Shown here one piece after another: positions 10,640-21,599 of a DNA stretch of 64,000 nt. Position numbers and translations under genes: made by a program. This stretch comes from Platanthera guangdongensis (Eukaryota > Streptophyta > Magnoliopsida > Asparagales > Orchidaceae), in contig CM077150.1 of NCBI GenBank assembly GCA_039583875.1, positions 51,412,261 through 51,476,260 of the forward strand. The letters are read 5' to 3'. How positions within the stretch are numbered: position 1 is the stretch's first letter; each line of letters starts with the position of its first letter. A model generated the notes under the pieces. It was given only the letters and a program-made list of their open reading frames with translations, was not told the DNA's origin and did no database searches.

Positions 10640-11139
10640 TCATTGAACATGGGCGTGAAGGCTTGTACATGGCTGTGTACTACGAAACATGGTCGTGTAC
10701 TACTGAACACAGTCGTGTACTACTGGACATGACCGTGCAGAACATGACCGTGTATTGAGGCAGTGTACCTTGAAATTGCACTTAAGAGCTATCTTGTCAA
10801 TGTTGATAAGGTCATGGCCTCACACCCGTAGACTAGGGCGTGTAATTCAAATTTGCGCTGAAAAGCATTATCTAACATGTTGACATTGTCATGGCCATGA
10901 CCCATGTCACACCCCTAGGTCATGCCCTTGACCTGGGGATGTGTACTTGCAATTTTTATAGAAAAATCTCCAAAAATTCTCCTGATCATGCCTGTGCGCT
11001 CCAAAATGCTTTTTGCATCCCCAAAATACCTGAAAACATAAAAGAAAGTGAATTAGACAATTAATAAGATTAAAATGAATAAAAGGTAATTAATTAATAC
11101 TAAAATACTATAGTTAAATATAGATAAATAATATACTAT
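10640..11139. other. Unassigned transposon-derived DNA with CGTGTAC repeats
   Basis: From 10645 to 10760 the words GTCGTGTACTACT, CATGACCGTG and their inverted forms recur six or seven times, and GACCTGGGGATGTG / CACACCCCTAGGTC appear near 10910. From 11030 to 11139 it is AT-rich. No gene is seen. It may be part of another retrotransposon LTR that received fragment F. Confidence 0.4.
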
Positions 11140-11297
11140 CACATGCCTACACTGGAGCTCAGCTCAGCTAGTACTCGCATAGCTGGAGCTCGCCTGAACT
11201 AGAACTCGCCTCACATCCTTCTCATCATGGCTCGTCGTGAGGTCTTGCACTAACATTTCTTTCTCTGATCACGGTTACACTCACTGCACCAAAATTG
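11140..11297 (-). other. Leader next to Tat-type LTR K
   Basis: On the minus strand the bases after LTR K read ATTTTGGTGCAGTGAGTG. This resembles TTTTGGTGTAGTGAGCG immediately after the 5' LTR of element B (12914-12932), so it is probably the primer-site region of the same broad family. A short open frame follows and is lost at about 11140. The complementary tRNA is not identified. Confidence 0.45.
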
Positions 11298-11602
11298 TTG
11301 AAACCTAAAAACTTGTTCATCGGAGTCTAGACTAAAGGGGGCGGTCAAAGGTTACGATCTTAGTGGTCGACCCACGTGAAACTTAGTGAGAAGAAGCTAG
11401 CAAGCACAAAAAATAGCTTCAGATTGCCCTCAAAGAAGACATGCGTGCTACATCAAGGAGGTCCCACCACACACCTACAAATCTATATAAACTTCCCCTC
11501 TTAAAGCCATTGATGAGCTTGGCACAAGTGAGGACACCGAACTCGCCCACCATAAGGCGAGGGGGGGGGGGTAAGGTGTCATCTACTTGTGCATTCAGCT
11601 CC

Positions 11603-11610
11603 TATTTATA
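11603..11610 (-). promoter_or_regulatory. TATA box of LTR K
   Basis: TATAAATA on the minus strand (GCCTATAAATAGGAGC), about 100 bp downstream of the 29-bp array. Confidence 0.6.
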
Positions 11611-11711
11611 GGCAAATCCAAGGAAGAGGGCATGGGATGCGAATAACCACTCCCGCTTGAACCAAAATGATATTTAGATGCCTAAGTGATATGAGATTGG
11701 GTGAAAATCTG

Positions 11712-11868
11712 TACTCACCCTAGGTGAGCGAGGTCTTCTATACTCGCGCCAAGTGGGGCGAGGTCTTTTGTACTCGCCAAAGGTGGGTGGGGTCTTTTGT
11801 ACTCACCCTAGTTGGTCAATGTCTCATGTACTCATCCCAATTGGGCGAAGTTTTTGTACTCACCCAAG
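11712..11868. repeat. 29-bp U3 array of quasi-palindromes in LTR K
   Basis: Six units start with TACTC at 11712, 11741, 11771, 11800, 11829 and 11857 (28-30 bp apart) and share a GTCTTTTG-like tail. The middle of each unit is an inverted repeat: CTCACC/GGTGAG in unit 1, CTCGC-CC/GG-GCGAG in unit 2, ACC/GGT in unit 4 and CCC/GGG in unit 5. Confidence 0.65.
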
Positions 11869-11911
11869 ACAATTCTAATCTCGACAAATTACGAGCTATA
11901 TATACTTGATG

Positions 11912-12213
11912 CTCAGACTAAGTCCGAATCCTCGTTCGGTCACTGATAATAAATATACTAAAGTTAATAATGGGAGATTAAATTCACGTTTTAACACAAT
12001 TATTGTGCAAGTCGTCTAACTATAGGTTGTACCGCCCTCATCAACAAAATCCAAAATTTGATGAAGAATGACCGGAGGTTTTTAACCATCACAGCAATTT
12101 ACCACTTCTTATTTGACATGAATTTGACAACATTTCGAGCACCGACTTTGCTGTGTAGTAGAAGCTATAGGACTTCTTCCATTCTCATAGAAGTGATATC
12201 ATTGTTTCTGTAC
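11912..12213. other. Gene-poor flank of element B
   Basis: An AT-rich stretch with no recognised gene. A short frame starting at 12058 would read on into the sequence after B (37019 onward) if B were absent. I do not recognise the product and give it little weight. Confidence 0.35.
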
Positions 12214-12218
12214 AGCCT

Positions 12219-12914
12219 TGGGCTCACACGAGGTGGTTCAATGAGAGGGAAGGGGGGACTGGCGAGATGAATTAGACAGGCGAGTAAGACCAGGAGGCCC
12301 ACCTGCAGGAGGCGGGATGGGGGATTGTCTGAGGTAGGCGAGACGCCCAGGTAGTGCGAGATGGCTATAGGAGGCGAGATGGCCTATAAGGCGAGAGGCC
12401 GGCGAGACGGACAGAGAGGGTCATCTTGCACGTCAGTCTTTTCCCCACTCGCCACATGGGAGAAAAGATGTTGTAACCTTTTTACCCCCAAGGGGGATTT
12501 TACCTTTTTGCCACAGGTAATTTTACACTTCTACCACTGGAGGTCTGCGTATAGCCCTCCAGAACAGCGGAGTTTGGTTGTTGGCAGACCCAGCCTAGGG
12601 TGTTTTGGTCATTTCAGGTTAGTTTAGAAGTGATATTTGCAGATCAGATTCAGAGGCCTATAAATAGACCGATAAGGTGCCTGAGAAGGTTGTTGAACCT
12701 TTCTACTATCTTCCTCACAGTCACCTAGCTCAGCATTGGCTAGGGAGGGGAAGATCTTCAGTTCTTTCGGGAAAGAGGTGGGACCTCCGAGCTGAAACCC
12801 CTCGGTCTGTTTCCAGGTCTCCGACTCACATCGGGAGGGTAGTTCAAGAAGAGTATGTGTGGGTTGCATCCTCAGTTTTGAACTTTAAGAGGGACTAGAA
12901 AGCTGGTTCCAACT
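12219..12914 (+). repeat. 5' LTR of element B
   Basis: Starts TGTACAGCCTTGGGCTC and ends GCTGGTTCCAACT. The U3 is rich in GGCGAG words. The final CA is mutated to CT relative to the 3' copy. Confidence 0.88.
12659..12666 (+). promoter_or_regulatory. TATA box of B 5' LTR
   Basis: TATAAATA in GGCCTATAAATAGACC, conserved at 36759-36766 in the 3' LTR. Confidence 0.65.
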
Positions 12915-12971
12915 TTTTTTGGTGTAGTGAGCGTGGAGCGCAGCCCTCAGAGAAGAACCTTGAGCAACCAC

Positions 12972-14294
12972 ATGGCGGGAGGTCACGGAGAAGGAGAAGG
13001 AGAGGGGTCGGATAACCCGGGAGGATTTGTTGGAAGGGAAGAGTTTATGGCTACAATTAAGGGCATCATGGACTTGTTGCAGGGGATCTCGCGACAAGGA
13101 GATTGTTCAACCCCAATACCTCAGGTGCCTGCTCTCGCACCACAAGAAGAGCTCGTCTCGGCACGAGTGGGAGAAGATGCCCCGGGAAGGAGGCCAGGGA
13201 AGGAGGTGATAGTGGAAGGGAGCGGGAGAGACATGGCGGGAAGGGAGCTGTTCCCAAGCCCGGGGAGTATCATCTCGCCAGGGGAGGTCCTCGCGCGAGT
13301 AGGGGAGGCGAGACCGGCGGCGAGAGGGTCGCCTTTTTGTGAGCTGATCCTGTCAGCTCCCGTCCCAGAAGGGTTCCGGGAACCAGAAAAGAATTATTAT
13401 GTGGAGAAGGATGATCCCCTCCATCACTTGCAGTGGTTCGAGGACGTGGTTTCGATCAGGCCCATGACGGACGCGTTCAAGTGTCGTCTCTTTATCATCA
13501 CACTGAAGGACAAGGCTCGGGACTGGTTTCACCAGCTTCCAACTTGCTCGATATACTGCTTCGAGGACCTGAGCAGGAGTTTCCAGCTACGGTTCTCAAC
13601 TTCGAAGAAGAGAAAGAAGAACCCGGAGTCAATCTTTTTGATTAAGCAGAAGGCAGATGAATCCCTAGCTCAGTACATGGATATATTCCAAGAGGAGATC
13701 CTGTATATATAGGAGGTGCCTGGGTTTTCCCTCCAGATGGCCTTTACCGTGGGATTGTGGGAAGGCTTCTTCAAAATGAGCCTCACCCGGAAGGCGCCAC
13801 TATCTTTTGAGGGTTTGATGGAGAAGGCGGCAAAGGAAATAGTGATGGAAGCGGTGAATCCCGCTTTTGCGAAAAAGTTGGCAAGGCTTACGGAGGTGGA
13901 GTCGAGGGAGTTAGGGAGACATCAGGAAGTGAGGAGAAGATAAGATCCGAGGGCGCCGGCCTATCAGGAGTTGGTATGGAGGCAGCAAGGAGGCCCTGCC
14001 CCAGTACAAGGGAGAGGATTTCCCCATGGGAGGAGGAACCAACGGGGAGGACCGAGAAGGTTTCACCAACAAGGATGGGGATACGGTCATAGACCACCCC
14101 TGCCTCCTCCACAGCAAGCTATGAAAATCGGCCGAGGGAGAGGTAGAGGCCGGGAGAGAGGAAGAGGAGCAGGGTCTGGGAGAAGGAGAAACCCTCAGGA
14201 AGGAAGGCAAGGGGGGAGGTGGTGTTGCCATATTGTGACTTCCATGAGGAGGAAGGTCACGCAATGGCTACCTGCCCAGATTTCTTGGAAATGA
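12972..14294 (+). pseudogene. Element B gag, interrupted
   Basis: The ATG at 12972 is the first in frame after the leader. Residues ~1-110 are acidic and disordered. The gag core follows: EKNYYVEKDDPLHHLQWFED, a region of the Tat gag form with D-P-x-x-H-L-x-x-F, then LKDKARDWFHQLP and the E-S-L-A-Q-Y region. A TAG at 13710-13712 and a TAA at 13941-13943 interrupt one continuous frame. Beyond them lies a Gly/Arg-rich basic tail (GRGRGRGRERGRG) suited to RNA binding. The frame is then lost in a G-run near 14210, so the zinc finger is in another frame. Confidence 0.8.
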
Positions 14295-14880
14295 GGAGAA
14301 CTAGGGGAGCAGGAGAGCAACAAAGACCGGTGTCGATAGAGGAAGTGACAGGTACAGGAGAGGAGGATCGATGTGTAGATCGAACGGATGTAGGAGATCG
14401 AGGGGGAATTGGAGTAATCCATGGAGGGGTAGGTATAGAGGCAGCCAAAAGGCGAGTCTTCACACTATGTATCGCCGAAGTGTAGCCTCGACGTCGCAAT
14501 CCCCTCCCCCAGATGAGAAAATCACCTTTTCAAGGAAGTACATGCCAGACCATGAAGACCCTTTCTGTGACGCGCTGGTGATACGAACCGCCATCGAGAA
14601 CTTTACGGTGTCACAAATCCTAGTAGACAATGGGAGCTCTGTGAACGTTATTTTCAAGAAAGTATTCAATGAGATGAGGGTGGAGGACCGGAGGGTGCTG
14701 GCGGTGGATGGACCATTGTTTGTGTTCTCAGGAGAGAGGAAAGAAGTCGAGGGGGGAGTGGAACTTCAGGTAACCCGGGGGGCTATCCCGAAATTTCCGC
14801 TTTGTCATAGTGGATGCCCCCAGTAGTTACAACGCCATTTTTGGCCGCCCCTTGATCAGTGCTTTCAGATGCATTCCCTC
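14219..14880 (+). pseudogene. Element B zinc finger and aspartic protease, broken
   Basis: Frame 14219-14485 contains CDFHEEEGHAMATC, the C-x2-H-x4-H-x4-C knuckle of Tat gag-pol. Protease follows in a different frame (about 14500-14826): DPFCDALVI, then ILVDNGSSVNVIF, the active site (GAC at 14626) with the D-N-G-S-S form of this lineage. A further frame change near 14805 is needed to reach APSSYNAIFGRPLIS, the protease end. So at least two frame changes lie within 600 bp. Protease would cut the Gag-Pol chain. Confidence 0.8.
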
Positions 14881-15058
14881 ATTGTTTCACTAGTGCTTGA
14901 AGTTGAACTCAGGAGGTACCCAAATCAGGGTGCGGGGGGGTCCAAAGGCTGCAAGGGAATGCTACGTGACGGCAGTGAACACCATCTCCTGGCAGGGAGA
15001 TGCTGAAGAGATGGAGAAGAGGATGGAGCAATTGCAACAGGAACTGGGGGGGCGAAGT

Positions 15059-15217
15059 AGAAGAAAGGGAGGAAGAAGATGCTGAAGGAGAGGGAGAAGT
15101 GGTAATGGTGGGAGACATTGCAGGGGAGCCAGAAATGGCGGGAGAGAAGCATGGAGAGACAGGGATAATAGAAGAGAGGGAGGAAGAAGATGCTGGAGTA
15201 GAGGGAGAAGTAGTAAT
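15059..15217 (+). repeat. ~110-bp direct repeat in the B pol linker, split by C
   Basis: GAGGGAGGAAGAAGATGCTG occurs at about 15067 and again at about 15177. The second copy continues after C as GTGATGGTTGGAG and ends around 27230 (GGAGAGGAGCATGGAGAGA, matching GGAGAGAAGCATGGAGAGA near 15140). The repeat encodes Glu-rich linker between protease and RT. Confidence 0.65.
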
Positions 15218-16609
15218 TGTCACAACCCGCATTTTCTCAACGGTAAAAATCGTATCAGAGTAGGAGAAAACACGTGCCGTGATGCCACGTCGTGCAGGGG
15301 ATAACTGCACACGCTCAGGCAAAACTCCAGACGTTAAATTTTAAGGAAAATTGTTGATTAAATATGAAGAAAAATCAGTTATGTTGAATGGTCGTATCCC
15401 TCGGCTCGGTGGATCAGCTAGTCCACAGTTAAAATTATATATGTACACAGCAGAAAATACTTTGGTTCAATTAAGTGACACCCTAAAGGAGCATAAGTGT
15501 CCCCGGGGGACGACTTATGCGTGCACGACTCTAAGGTGAGTATAGTAGGTATGGAAAATAGTGTTTTACGCTGAGGAAAATTAGTGTCTTGGGTTTAGAA
15601 ACATGCTATTCATGGGGTACATATAATAATGCTTTTAGGCTTTAAAATATCTAACATGCAACCTAGCATAAATCCTTACCAGAAGCAAGTAACCAACCAC
15701 AAATAGGCAAAAACAACAGTTTAAATTCATATTCAGCATCACAAGAAGCCACCAGTGGGCACCAACAACCTGACACGAACCCACTGGCGAGTATGTATGT
15801 CTATACAGAAGAGTAAAGAACTACCTCTCAACAAACGGGGATCAGCAATCTCAGCTACCCTAGAGGCCACCAACAAGCCCCTCCAAAAGACCTAGCCGCT
15901 GAACTGGCTACAACCTGGACCTGAGGCATTCAAGAAAGGAACACCTCATCAAGGGAACAATAAAAAAAAAGTAATTAGAGCAATAGATTAATGAGTAAAT
16001 AAGATGAGGGATTTACCAACCCGGTAACAAACTGCTATAAGCAAAAGAAAAAAAAAGAGAATGACAGTAAGAAAAGAGTACTGTCTAAAACACCGCAGAG
16101 CACACCAAGTGCGAGCATAAAACCCAACATGCCCTACCAAGAGAGACTGCAACAGCATCAAGACATATACAAATGCCAAAAGAAAGGAAAGCATAAACAG
16201 GAAAGGGACTAACAGTCCTAACACGTGGGTAAGTGGCAGTGGTCAAAACATGGGTCTGAATGCATAACCAAAATCAGACCCAAAAAGGGCTAAGGGGTCA
16301 TACAGTGGCAGCTTTAGGGTCCCACACACACCAACCCAAACCGGGGCAAAAAGGCGGTGTCCACAGCTCTCCACATAAAACCACCCCTCCAGAGGCCACC
16401 AAAAACTCCACCACCTGCCACGACCCAAGAGTCGGCATACAGAAATTAGCCGAGCACCCAATGTCCCCCTCCTAGGGAAAAGTCCCACTAACAGTCCTAG
16501 GAAACACACGAACCCAAGGCAAAACGTCGGGTCCAACCGACGCGGCCTTGCACGCCTAACCAAAACCAACCCCGAGTCTCCCTGATCCCAACACAAGGGC
16601 AGCACCCAG

Positions 16610-16948
16610 TGTCGACACGATGTGTCGACACCACGACAAGCCGGTGTCGACACTTGGTGTCGACACAACCGCTACTGGTGTCGACACCTCTGCGGCCGGT
16701 GTCGACACAAGGTGTCGACACTGCCGCTGCGGGTGTCGACACCAAGTGTCGACACCTCGACTGGCTGGTGTCGACACCTAGTGTCGACACCAATGTGTCG
16801 ACACCTTGACAGGCTGATGTCGACACCAAGGTGTCGACACCCTGACAGGCTGGTGTCGACACCAAGGTGTCGACACCCTGACAGGCTGGTGTCGACACCA
16901 AGGTGTCGACACCCTGACAGGCTGGTGTCGACACCACGGTGTCGACAC
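16610..16948. repeat. Array of the palindrome GTGTCGACAC in C 3' LTR
   Basis: About 20 copies of GTGTCGACAC (one degenerate) lie in 339 bp. They are often paired as GTGTCGACACCAAGGTGTCG and spaced by CCTGACAGGCTG or CCGCTGCGG. The right half is four near-identical 44-bp units. Both strands stay open, giving peptide repeats of no evident meaning. Confidence 0.9.
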
Positions 16949-17527
16949 CCTGACTGGCCTCAGGCGCCAAATCCAGCACACAACCAGGAACGAAAACGAG
17001 GATTCTCTCTCTCCCTAGAGTACAACATCCACCGGCAATGGCAGCTACTCGACCTAAACCGAACCAAAACTGTCCCTAAAAGACACAATCCCTCGGAAAA
17101 CTGAGATTTAACTGGAACTTTCTACACTAACCACAGTATGATCGGGCACAAACCCTAGCTTACACCTAATATCTAAACAAGAAAGAGATAAAAATTAGCT
17201 TAAAAGAAAGACAAAGATCAGCTTTGGCAAGGATGAGGGGACATCACTTGCCTCAATACCAGAAAAGCTTGGCCGGCGGCATCCCCCACTCTCGGATCTA
17301 TCCGCAGAGCACCAACTGAGGAGCAGAAAGAGTGCAGATCAAGGCGAGGGCAGTCCAGATCCACTCTCGAAACCAAAATCCGACCGCAAAAACTCCAGGA
17401 GAACGGCGTCCGAAGGCTAGGGTAGGCAGGCGATGCTCTTCCTCTCGTACAGGCGACGGGCGATGGCTTCTTCCAAGCAGAGAAACAGGAAAAGAACAAG
17501 AAGGAACCCATCCCTAAAACTGACCCA

Positions 17528-17703
<176 letters not shown>

Positions 17704-18093
17704 TTTTAATAGTAGACAATCATCACACTAATAATTATTTATACTTAATATCAAAACAACACGAAACCTGAAACTTCTCGGAAACAGACGAAATTCACGC
17801 CGTAGCTAAAAACCCATGCTACGAACACAACTGCGAAGTCGAAATTAGCATTCGACGAACAAAACCCGGGATAACACCTCCCGAAGCCAAAACACAAGCA
17901 TTCCCTAAGAGGCCCAGCCGAGCCATCAAACAGACTCCGGCTAGCTGGGGAATCTTGCCAACATGCTACAAACAGGCTATACAGGGAACCCTAAGAGCTA
18001 AAACCACGCTCTACAACGGCAAAAAGCCGGAGATACGCCATCGTAACGCCAACCAAAGATCAAACAAAACACAGAAAAACCGGGGGCGTTACA

Positions 18094-18110
18094 GCCACTC
18101 CCCCTAAAAG
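18094..18110 (-). other. Polypurine tract of element C
   Basis: On minus CTTTTAGGGGGAGTGGC abuts the 3' LTR. Confidence 0.7.
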
Positions 18111-18217
18111 AAAGTTTCGCCTCGAAACTTTACTCACAACACCCCTATAAAGAAGGAGAGAGAAAAAGTCGGGAAAGGGCTAAATAAATAATAAAATAGA
18201 ACATACCAAGCACAAGA

Positions 18218-18460
18218 TCAGGGAAACAGATGAGGGTGAGCCTCCCTCATAGCCGACTCCAACTCCCAAGTCGCGCTTTCCACTTCTTGATTCCTCCATA
18301 AAACCTTAACCATCGGAATAGTCTTCTTCCGCAACGCCCGAACTTGAGAATCCAAAATGCGAACAGGCACCTCCACATAAGAAAGATTCGGCTCCAACTG
18401 AGGCATAGAATCCAAAACCTGCCAGCCATTCATCACACATTTTCGCAGCTGACTGACGTG
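18218..18460 (-). pseudogene. Element C chromodomain, out of frame
   Basis: The frame carries VSQLRKCV, then the chromodomain-like segment PVRILDSQVRALRKKTIPMVKVLW followed by ATWELESAMREAHPHLF, the A-T-W-E-x-E signature of plant chromovirus chromodomains. It overlaps the end of the pol frame but is shifted by one frame near 18470. The shift leaves pol ending in an unrelated ten-residue tail. The domain would guide integrase to marked chromatin. Confidence 0.8.
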
Positions 18461-21400
18461 AAAGACATATGCACGCCAGGGAAATTTGCGGGCAAAGCCA
18501 GCCTGTAGGCTGATACCCCAATCCGCTCAACAATCGGAAACGGTCCCACGTACCTCGGGTCCAACTTCCTATTCTTGCCAAACCGCTTGACTCCAATCAA
18601 CGGGGAGACCTTTAAGAACACCAAGTCCCCCACAGCAAATTCCAAGTCCGATCTACGCCGATTGGCGTTCTTCTCATATCTCTCTTGGGCTAACCGAAGC
18701 TTTTCCCGAATAAGCTTCACAGCGGTTTCCATCTCCTTAAGTGCTTCTGGGCCTAACAAAGGTCCCTCGCCTAGCTCAGCCCAAAATAAGGGAGTCCTGC
18801 AGCGCCTCCCATACAAAGCTTCAAAGGGAGCCATTTGCAAGCTTTCTTGATAACTGTTGTTATATGAGAACTCCATAAGCCGCAAGCGCTCGTCCCACGC
18901 TCCTCCGTGGTACAGAATATAGCATCGGATCATATCTTCCACAATCTGGTTCACTCGCTCCGTCTGACCATTGGTCTGCGGATGATAAGACGTGGAATAT
19001 ATCAAATCTGTACCCAACCCTTCTTGAAGGCTCTTCCAAAAACGAGACGTGAACCTGGAGTCTCGATCTGATATGATACTTACGGGTACTCCATGCAATC
19101 TGATAACCTCTTCCAAATACAGCTCGGCTATCTTCCTCATCGGATAATCGATCTTAAATGGTACTAAATGAGCGCTCTTCGTCAATCTGTCTACAATTAC
19201 CCAAACTGAATCATGCCCCTTAGGAGATCTCGGTAAGCCGGTAATGAAATCCATCGAGATACTCTCCCACTTCCACATCGGAATCTCCAAGGGAGTCAGC
19301 TTGCCACCAGGCCTCCCATGGTCGGCTTTCACACGCCTGCAAGTGAAACACTCTGAAACAAATCTGGCTATGTCCTTCTTCATCCCGTATAACCAGGCAA
19401 TTTGTTTTAAATCATGATACATCTTGGTAGACCCTGGATGGTAGGCAACACTAGATCCGTGGGCGTCTTTGCACACCATGTCCCGGATATCTCCAACTGT
19501 GGGGATGCAAAACCTGCCACGGTACTTCAAGGTACCCGCATCATCTATAGAGAAATCTGGTAATTCACCCTTCTCAGCTCGAAGATACAAATGCAGAAGA
19601 TCGAGATCGTCCTTCTGATGCAGTCTCGTAAGCGTAATCCACGAAGGTTCGGCTACATCTATGCTACTCTGTGAATCACAACTTCCCACAGAAATGTCCA
19701 TCAACAGAAACTCTTCCACTAGACGCTCGGCGGAAAGATTAAAAATCTTACCTGACTTCCGACTCAGGGCATCAGCCACCACATTCGCCTTGCCTAGATG
19801 ATACTGATTTTCAACATCATAGTCGGCCACGTACTCCAACCACCGCCGCTGGCGTAGATTCAATTCTTTCTGAGTGAAGACATACTTCAGGCTCTTATGA
19901 TCCGTGAAAATCTTGCACTGCGCGCCATATAGCAAATGCCTCCACAATTTCAACGCATAGATCACAGCTGCAAACTCCCGGTCATGCGTAGGGTAGTTCC
20001 TCTCGTGAGTCTTTAGCTGCCTCGACTCGTACGCAATCACCTTTCCGCCCTGCATCAAAACGCAGCCCAGACCGACATGCGACGCATCCACATATATATC
20101 ATACTCACTACCCTCCGTAGGCAAAGACAAAATTGGAGCCGAACATAGCCTTCTGTTTAGTTCCTCAAAAGCCTTCTCACACTTGGCATCCCATATAAAG
20201 GCTACATTCTTCTGCGTCAACTTGGTCAACGGCGCGGACAAGGTAGAGAAACCTTCTACAAATCTTCTATAATAACCAGCCAAACCCAAGAAGCTTCTGA
20301 TCTCTTTGGGGGTAACTGGTCTCTCCCATTCCATAACAGCAGCGATCTTCTCTGGGTCCACCGATATTCCCTCCTTATTGATCACGTGGCCTAGAAAAGA
20401 AACTTGAGGCAACCAAAATTCACATTTGCTCAACTTGGTGTATAGCCTATGGTCTCTCAGAGTCGCCAAGACCAGCCGCAAATGTCGATCATGCTCCTCT
20501 GCATCCTTAGAATACACCAAAACATCGTCTATAAAGACAATCACGAACTTATCTAGAAAATCCTTGAAAACTCTGTTCATCAAATCCATAAAAGCTGAGG
20601 GCGCATTAGTCAAACCGAATGACATAACCAAAAACTCAAAATGCCCATGACGAGAGCGGAACGCCGTCCGCGGAACATCTGACTCCCGAATCCTCAACTG
20701 GTGATAGCCCGAACGAAGATCTATCTTGGAAAACACGGCACTACCACGCAGTTGGTCAAACAAATCGTCGATTCGCGGCAAAGGGTACCTGTTCTTAATA
20801 GTAACCTTGTTCAGCTCTCTATAGTCAATGCATAACCTCATCGACTCATCCTTCTTTTTAACGAACAGCACTGGCGCACCCCAAGGCGAAGAACTCGGCC
20901 TTATAAAGCCTTTTTCCAACAACTCATCCAGCTGAATTCGCAACTCTTCCAGCTCTCGCGGGGCCATCCGGTACGGCGCCTTTACGATAGGACGCGTACC
21001 TGGCTCCAAATCTATGGCAAACTCGACATCTCGATCGGGTGGAAGACCGGGAAGATCGTCTGGAAACACATCAGAAAAGTCACACACCACAGGAATCTCT
21101 TCCAAACGGGGCTCACTAACAATCGACCCTACCAGAGAAACCACACCGGCAAAACAGCTAGAAACAAGCAACTTCCGAGCACGCACCGCAGAAATGACTA
21201 GAGACTCCTGGAGGGAATACCCAAAAACGCTCCCTGGCTGACCGTTGTCTTTGACGAAGTCCAAGCGCTTAGCTTTGCACTGAATCACAGCATCGTACCT
21301 TGACAACCAGTCCATGCCCAAAATAACGTCAAAGTCCTCCAGGTCAATCACCTTCAAATCTGCCTTGGCTAGAAAATCTCCCAACAAAATTGGACAATCT

Positions 21401-21555
21401 AGGACACCCAGGTCCGTAACCACAGAGTCACCGGAGGGGAACTTAACGCAGAAGGCACCACCAACACGATCTAGGCCCACTGAACCGCTCCACGAACCGC
21501 CACAAACGAGTGGGTAGTCCACGAAGAGAAGGTTCTTTACCTTAAATCTAGCCAC
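18433..21555 (-). CDS. pol: Element C pol: protease end, RT, RNase H, integrase
   Basis: A 1040-residue open frame; it opens with GTG and the true N-terminus lies upstream in rearranged DNA. Residues ~35-95 are the C-terminal half of protease ([25 protein letters not shown]); the catalytic D-S-G part is not present. RT spans ~185-350 with [18 protein letters not shown] and the catalytic FIDD at 341-344. RNase H has Asp490, Glu527 and Asp552. Integrase has an HHCC finger (His699, His706, Cys736, Cys739), Asp769, Asp830 and Glu866, then a GPF module near 1004. No stop interrupts the frame. It is the best-preserved polyprotein in the window, but lacks half its protease and its in-frame chromodomain. 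Confidence 0.9.
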   Translation of the reverse strand: MARFKVKNLLFVDYPLVCGGSWSGSVGLDRVGGAFCVKFPSGDSVVTDLGVLDCPILLGDFLAKADLKVIDLEDFDVILGMDWLSRYDAVIQCKAKRLDFVKDNGQPGSVFGYSLQESLVISAVRARKLLVSSCFAGVVSLVGSIVSEPRLEEIPVVCDFSDVFPDDLPGLPPDRDVEFAIDLEPGTRPIVKAPYRMAPRELEELRIQLDELLEKGFIRPSSSPWGAPVLFVKKKDESMRLCIDYRELNKVTIKNRYPLPRIDDLFDQLRGSAVFSKIDLRSGYHQLRIRESDVPRTAFRSRHGHFEFLVMSFGLTNAPSAFMDLMNRVFKDFLDKFVIVFIDDVLVYSKDAEEHDRHLRLVLATLRDHRLYTKLSKCEFWLPQVSFLGHVINKEGISVDPEKIAAVMEWERPVTPKEIRSFLGLAGYYRRFVEGFSTLSAPLTKLTQKNVAFIWDAKCEKAFEELNRRLCSAPILSLPTEGSEYDIYVDASHVGLGCVLMQGGKVIAYESRQLKTHERNYPTHDREFAAVIYALKLWRHLLYGAQCKIFTDHKSLKYVFTQKELNLRQRRWLEYVADYDVENQYHLGKANVVADALSRKSGKIFNLSAERLVEEFLLMDISVGSCDSQSSIDVAEPSWITLTRLHQKDDLDLLHLYLRAEKGELPDFSIDDAGTLKYRGRFCIPTVGDIRDMVCKDAHGSSVAYHPGSTKMYHDLKQIAWLYGMKKDIARFVSECFTCRRVKADHGRPGGKLTPLEIPMWKWESISMDFITGLPRSPKGHDSVWVIVDRLTKSAHLVPFKIDYPMRKIAELYLEEVIRLHGVPVSIISDRDSRFTSRFWKSLQEGLGTDLIYSTSYHPQTNGQTERVNQIVEDMIRCYILYHGGAWDERLRLMEFSYNNSYQESLQMAPFEALYGRRCRTPLFWAELGEGPLLGPEALKEMETAVKLIREKLRLAQERYEKNANRRRSDLEFAVGDLVFLKVSPLIGVKRFGKNRKLDPRYVGPFPIVERIGVSAYRLALPANFPGVHMSFTSVSCENV

Positions 21556-21599
21556 AAACGCTAAAGAAAACTACAACCATAAAAGGGAACGTAACGAAA

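Larger units (their letters stand above)
11298..11911 (-). repeat. Tat-type LTR K
   Basis: Minus-strand LTR of about 614 bp ending GGTTTCAACA at 11298. The other end, near 11911 (GTATATATAGCTCG), aligns with the start of LTR G but its TG is not intact. It has its own TATA box and a six-unit U3 array. No matching target duplication is visible. Confidence 0.55.

Noticed and set aside
11712..11868. CRISPR-like array (29-bp regular units)
   Set aside because: There is no repeat-spacer alternation: units are contiguous and the context is a plant LTR.
12058..12270. Host gene interrupted by element B
   Set aside because: A frame continues on the far side of B after the target duplication, but it is short, unlike any protein I know and without splice or start support.
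16497..17104. Long open frames on both strands rich in Val-Asp-Thr / Cys-Arg-His repeats
   Set aside because: They are the translation of the GTGTCGACAC array, which has no stop in several frames. No start context or similarity to a protein.
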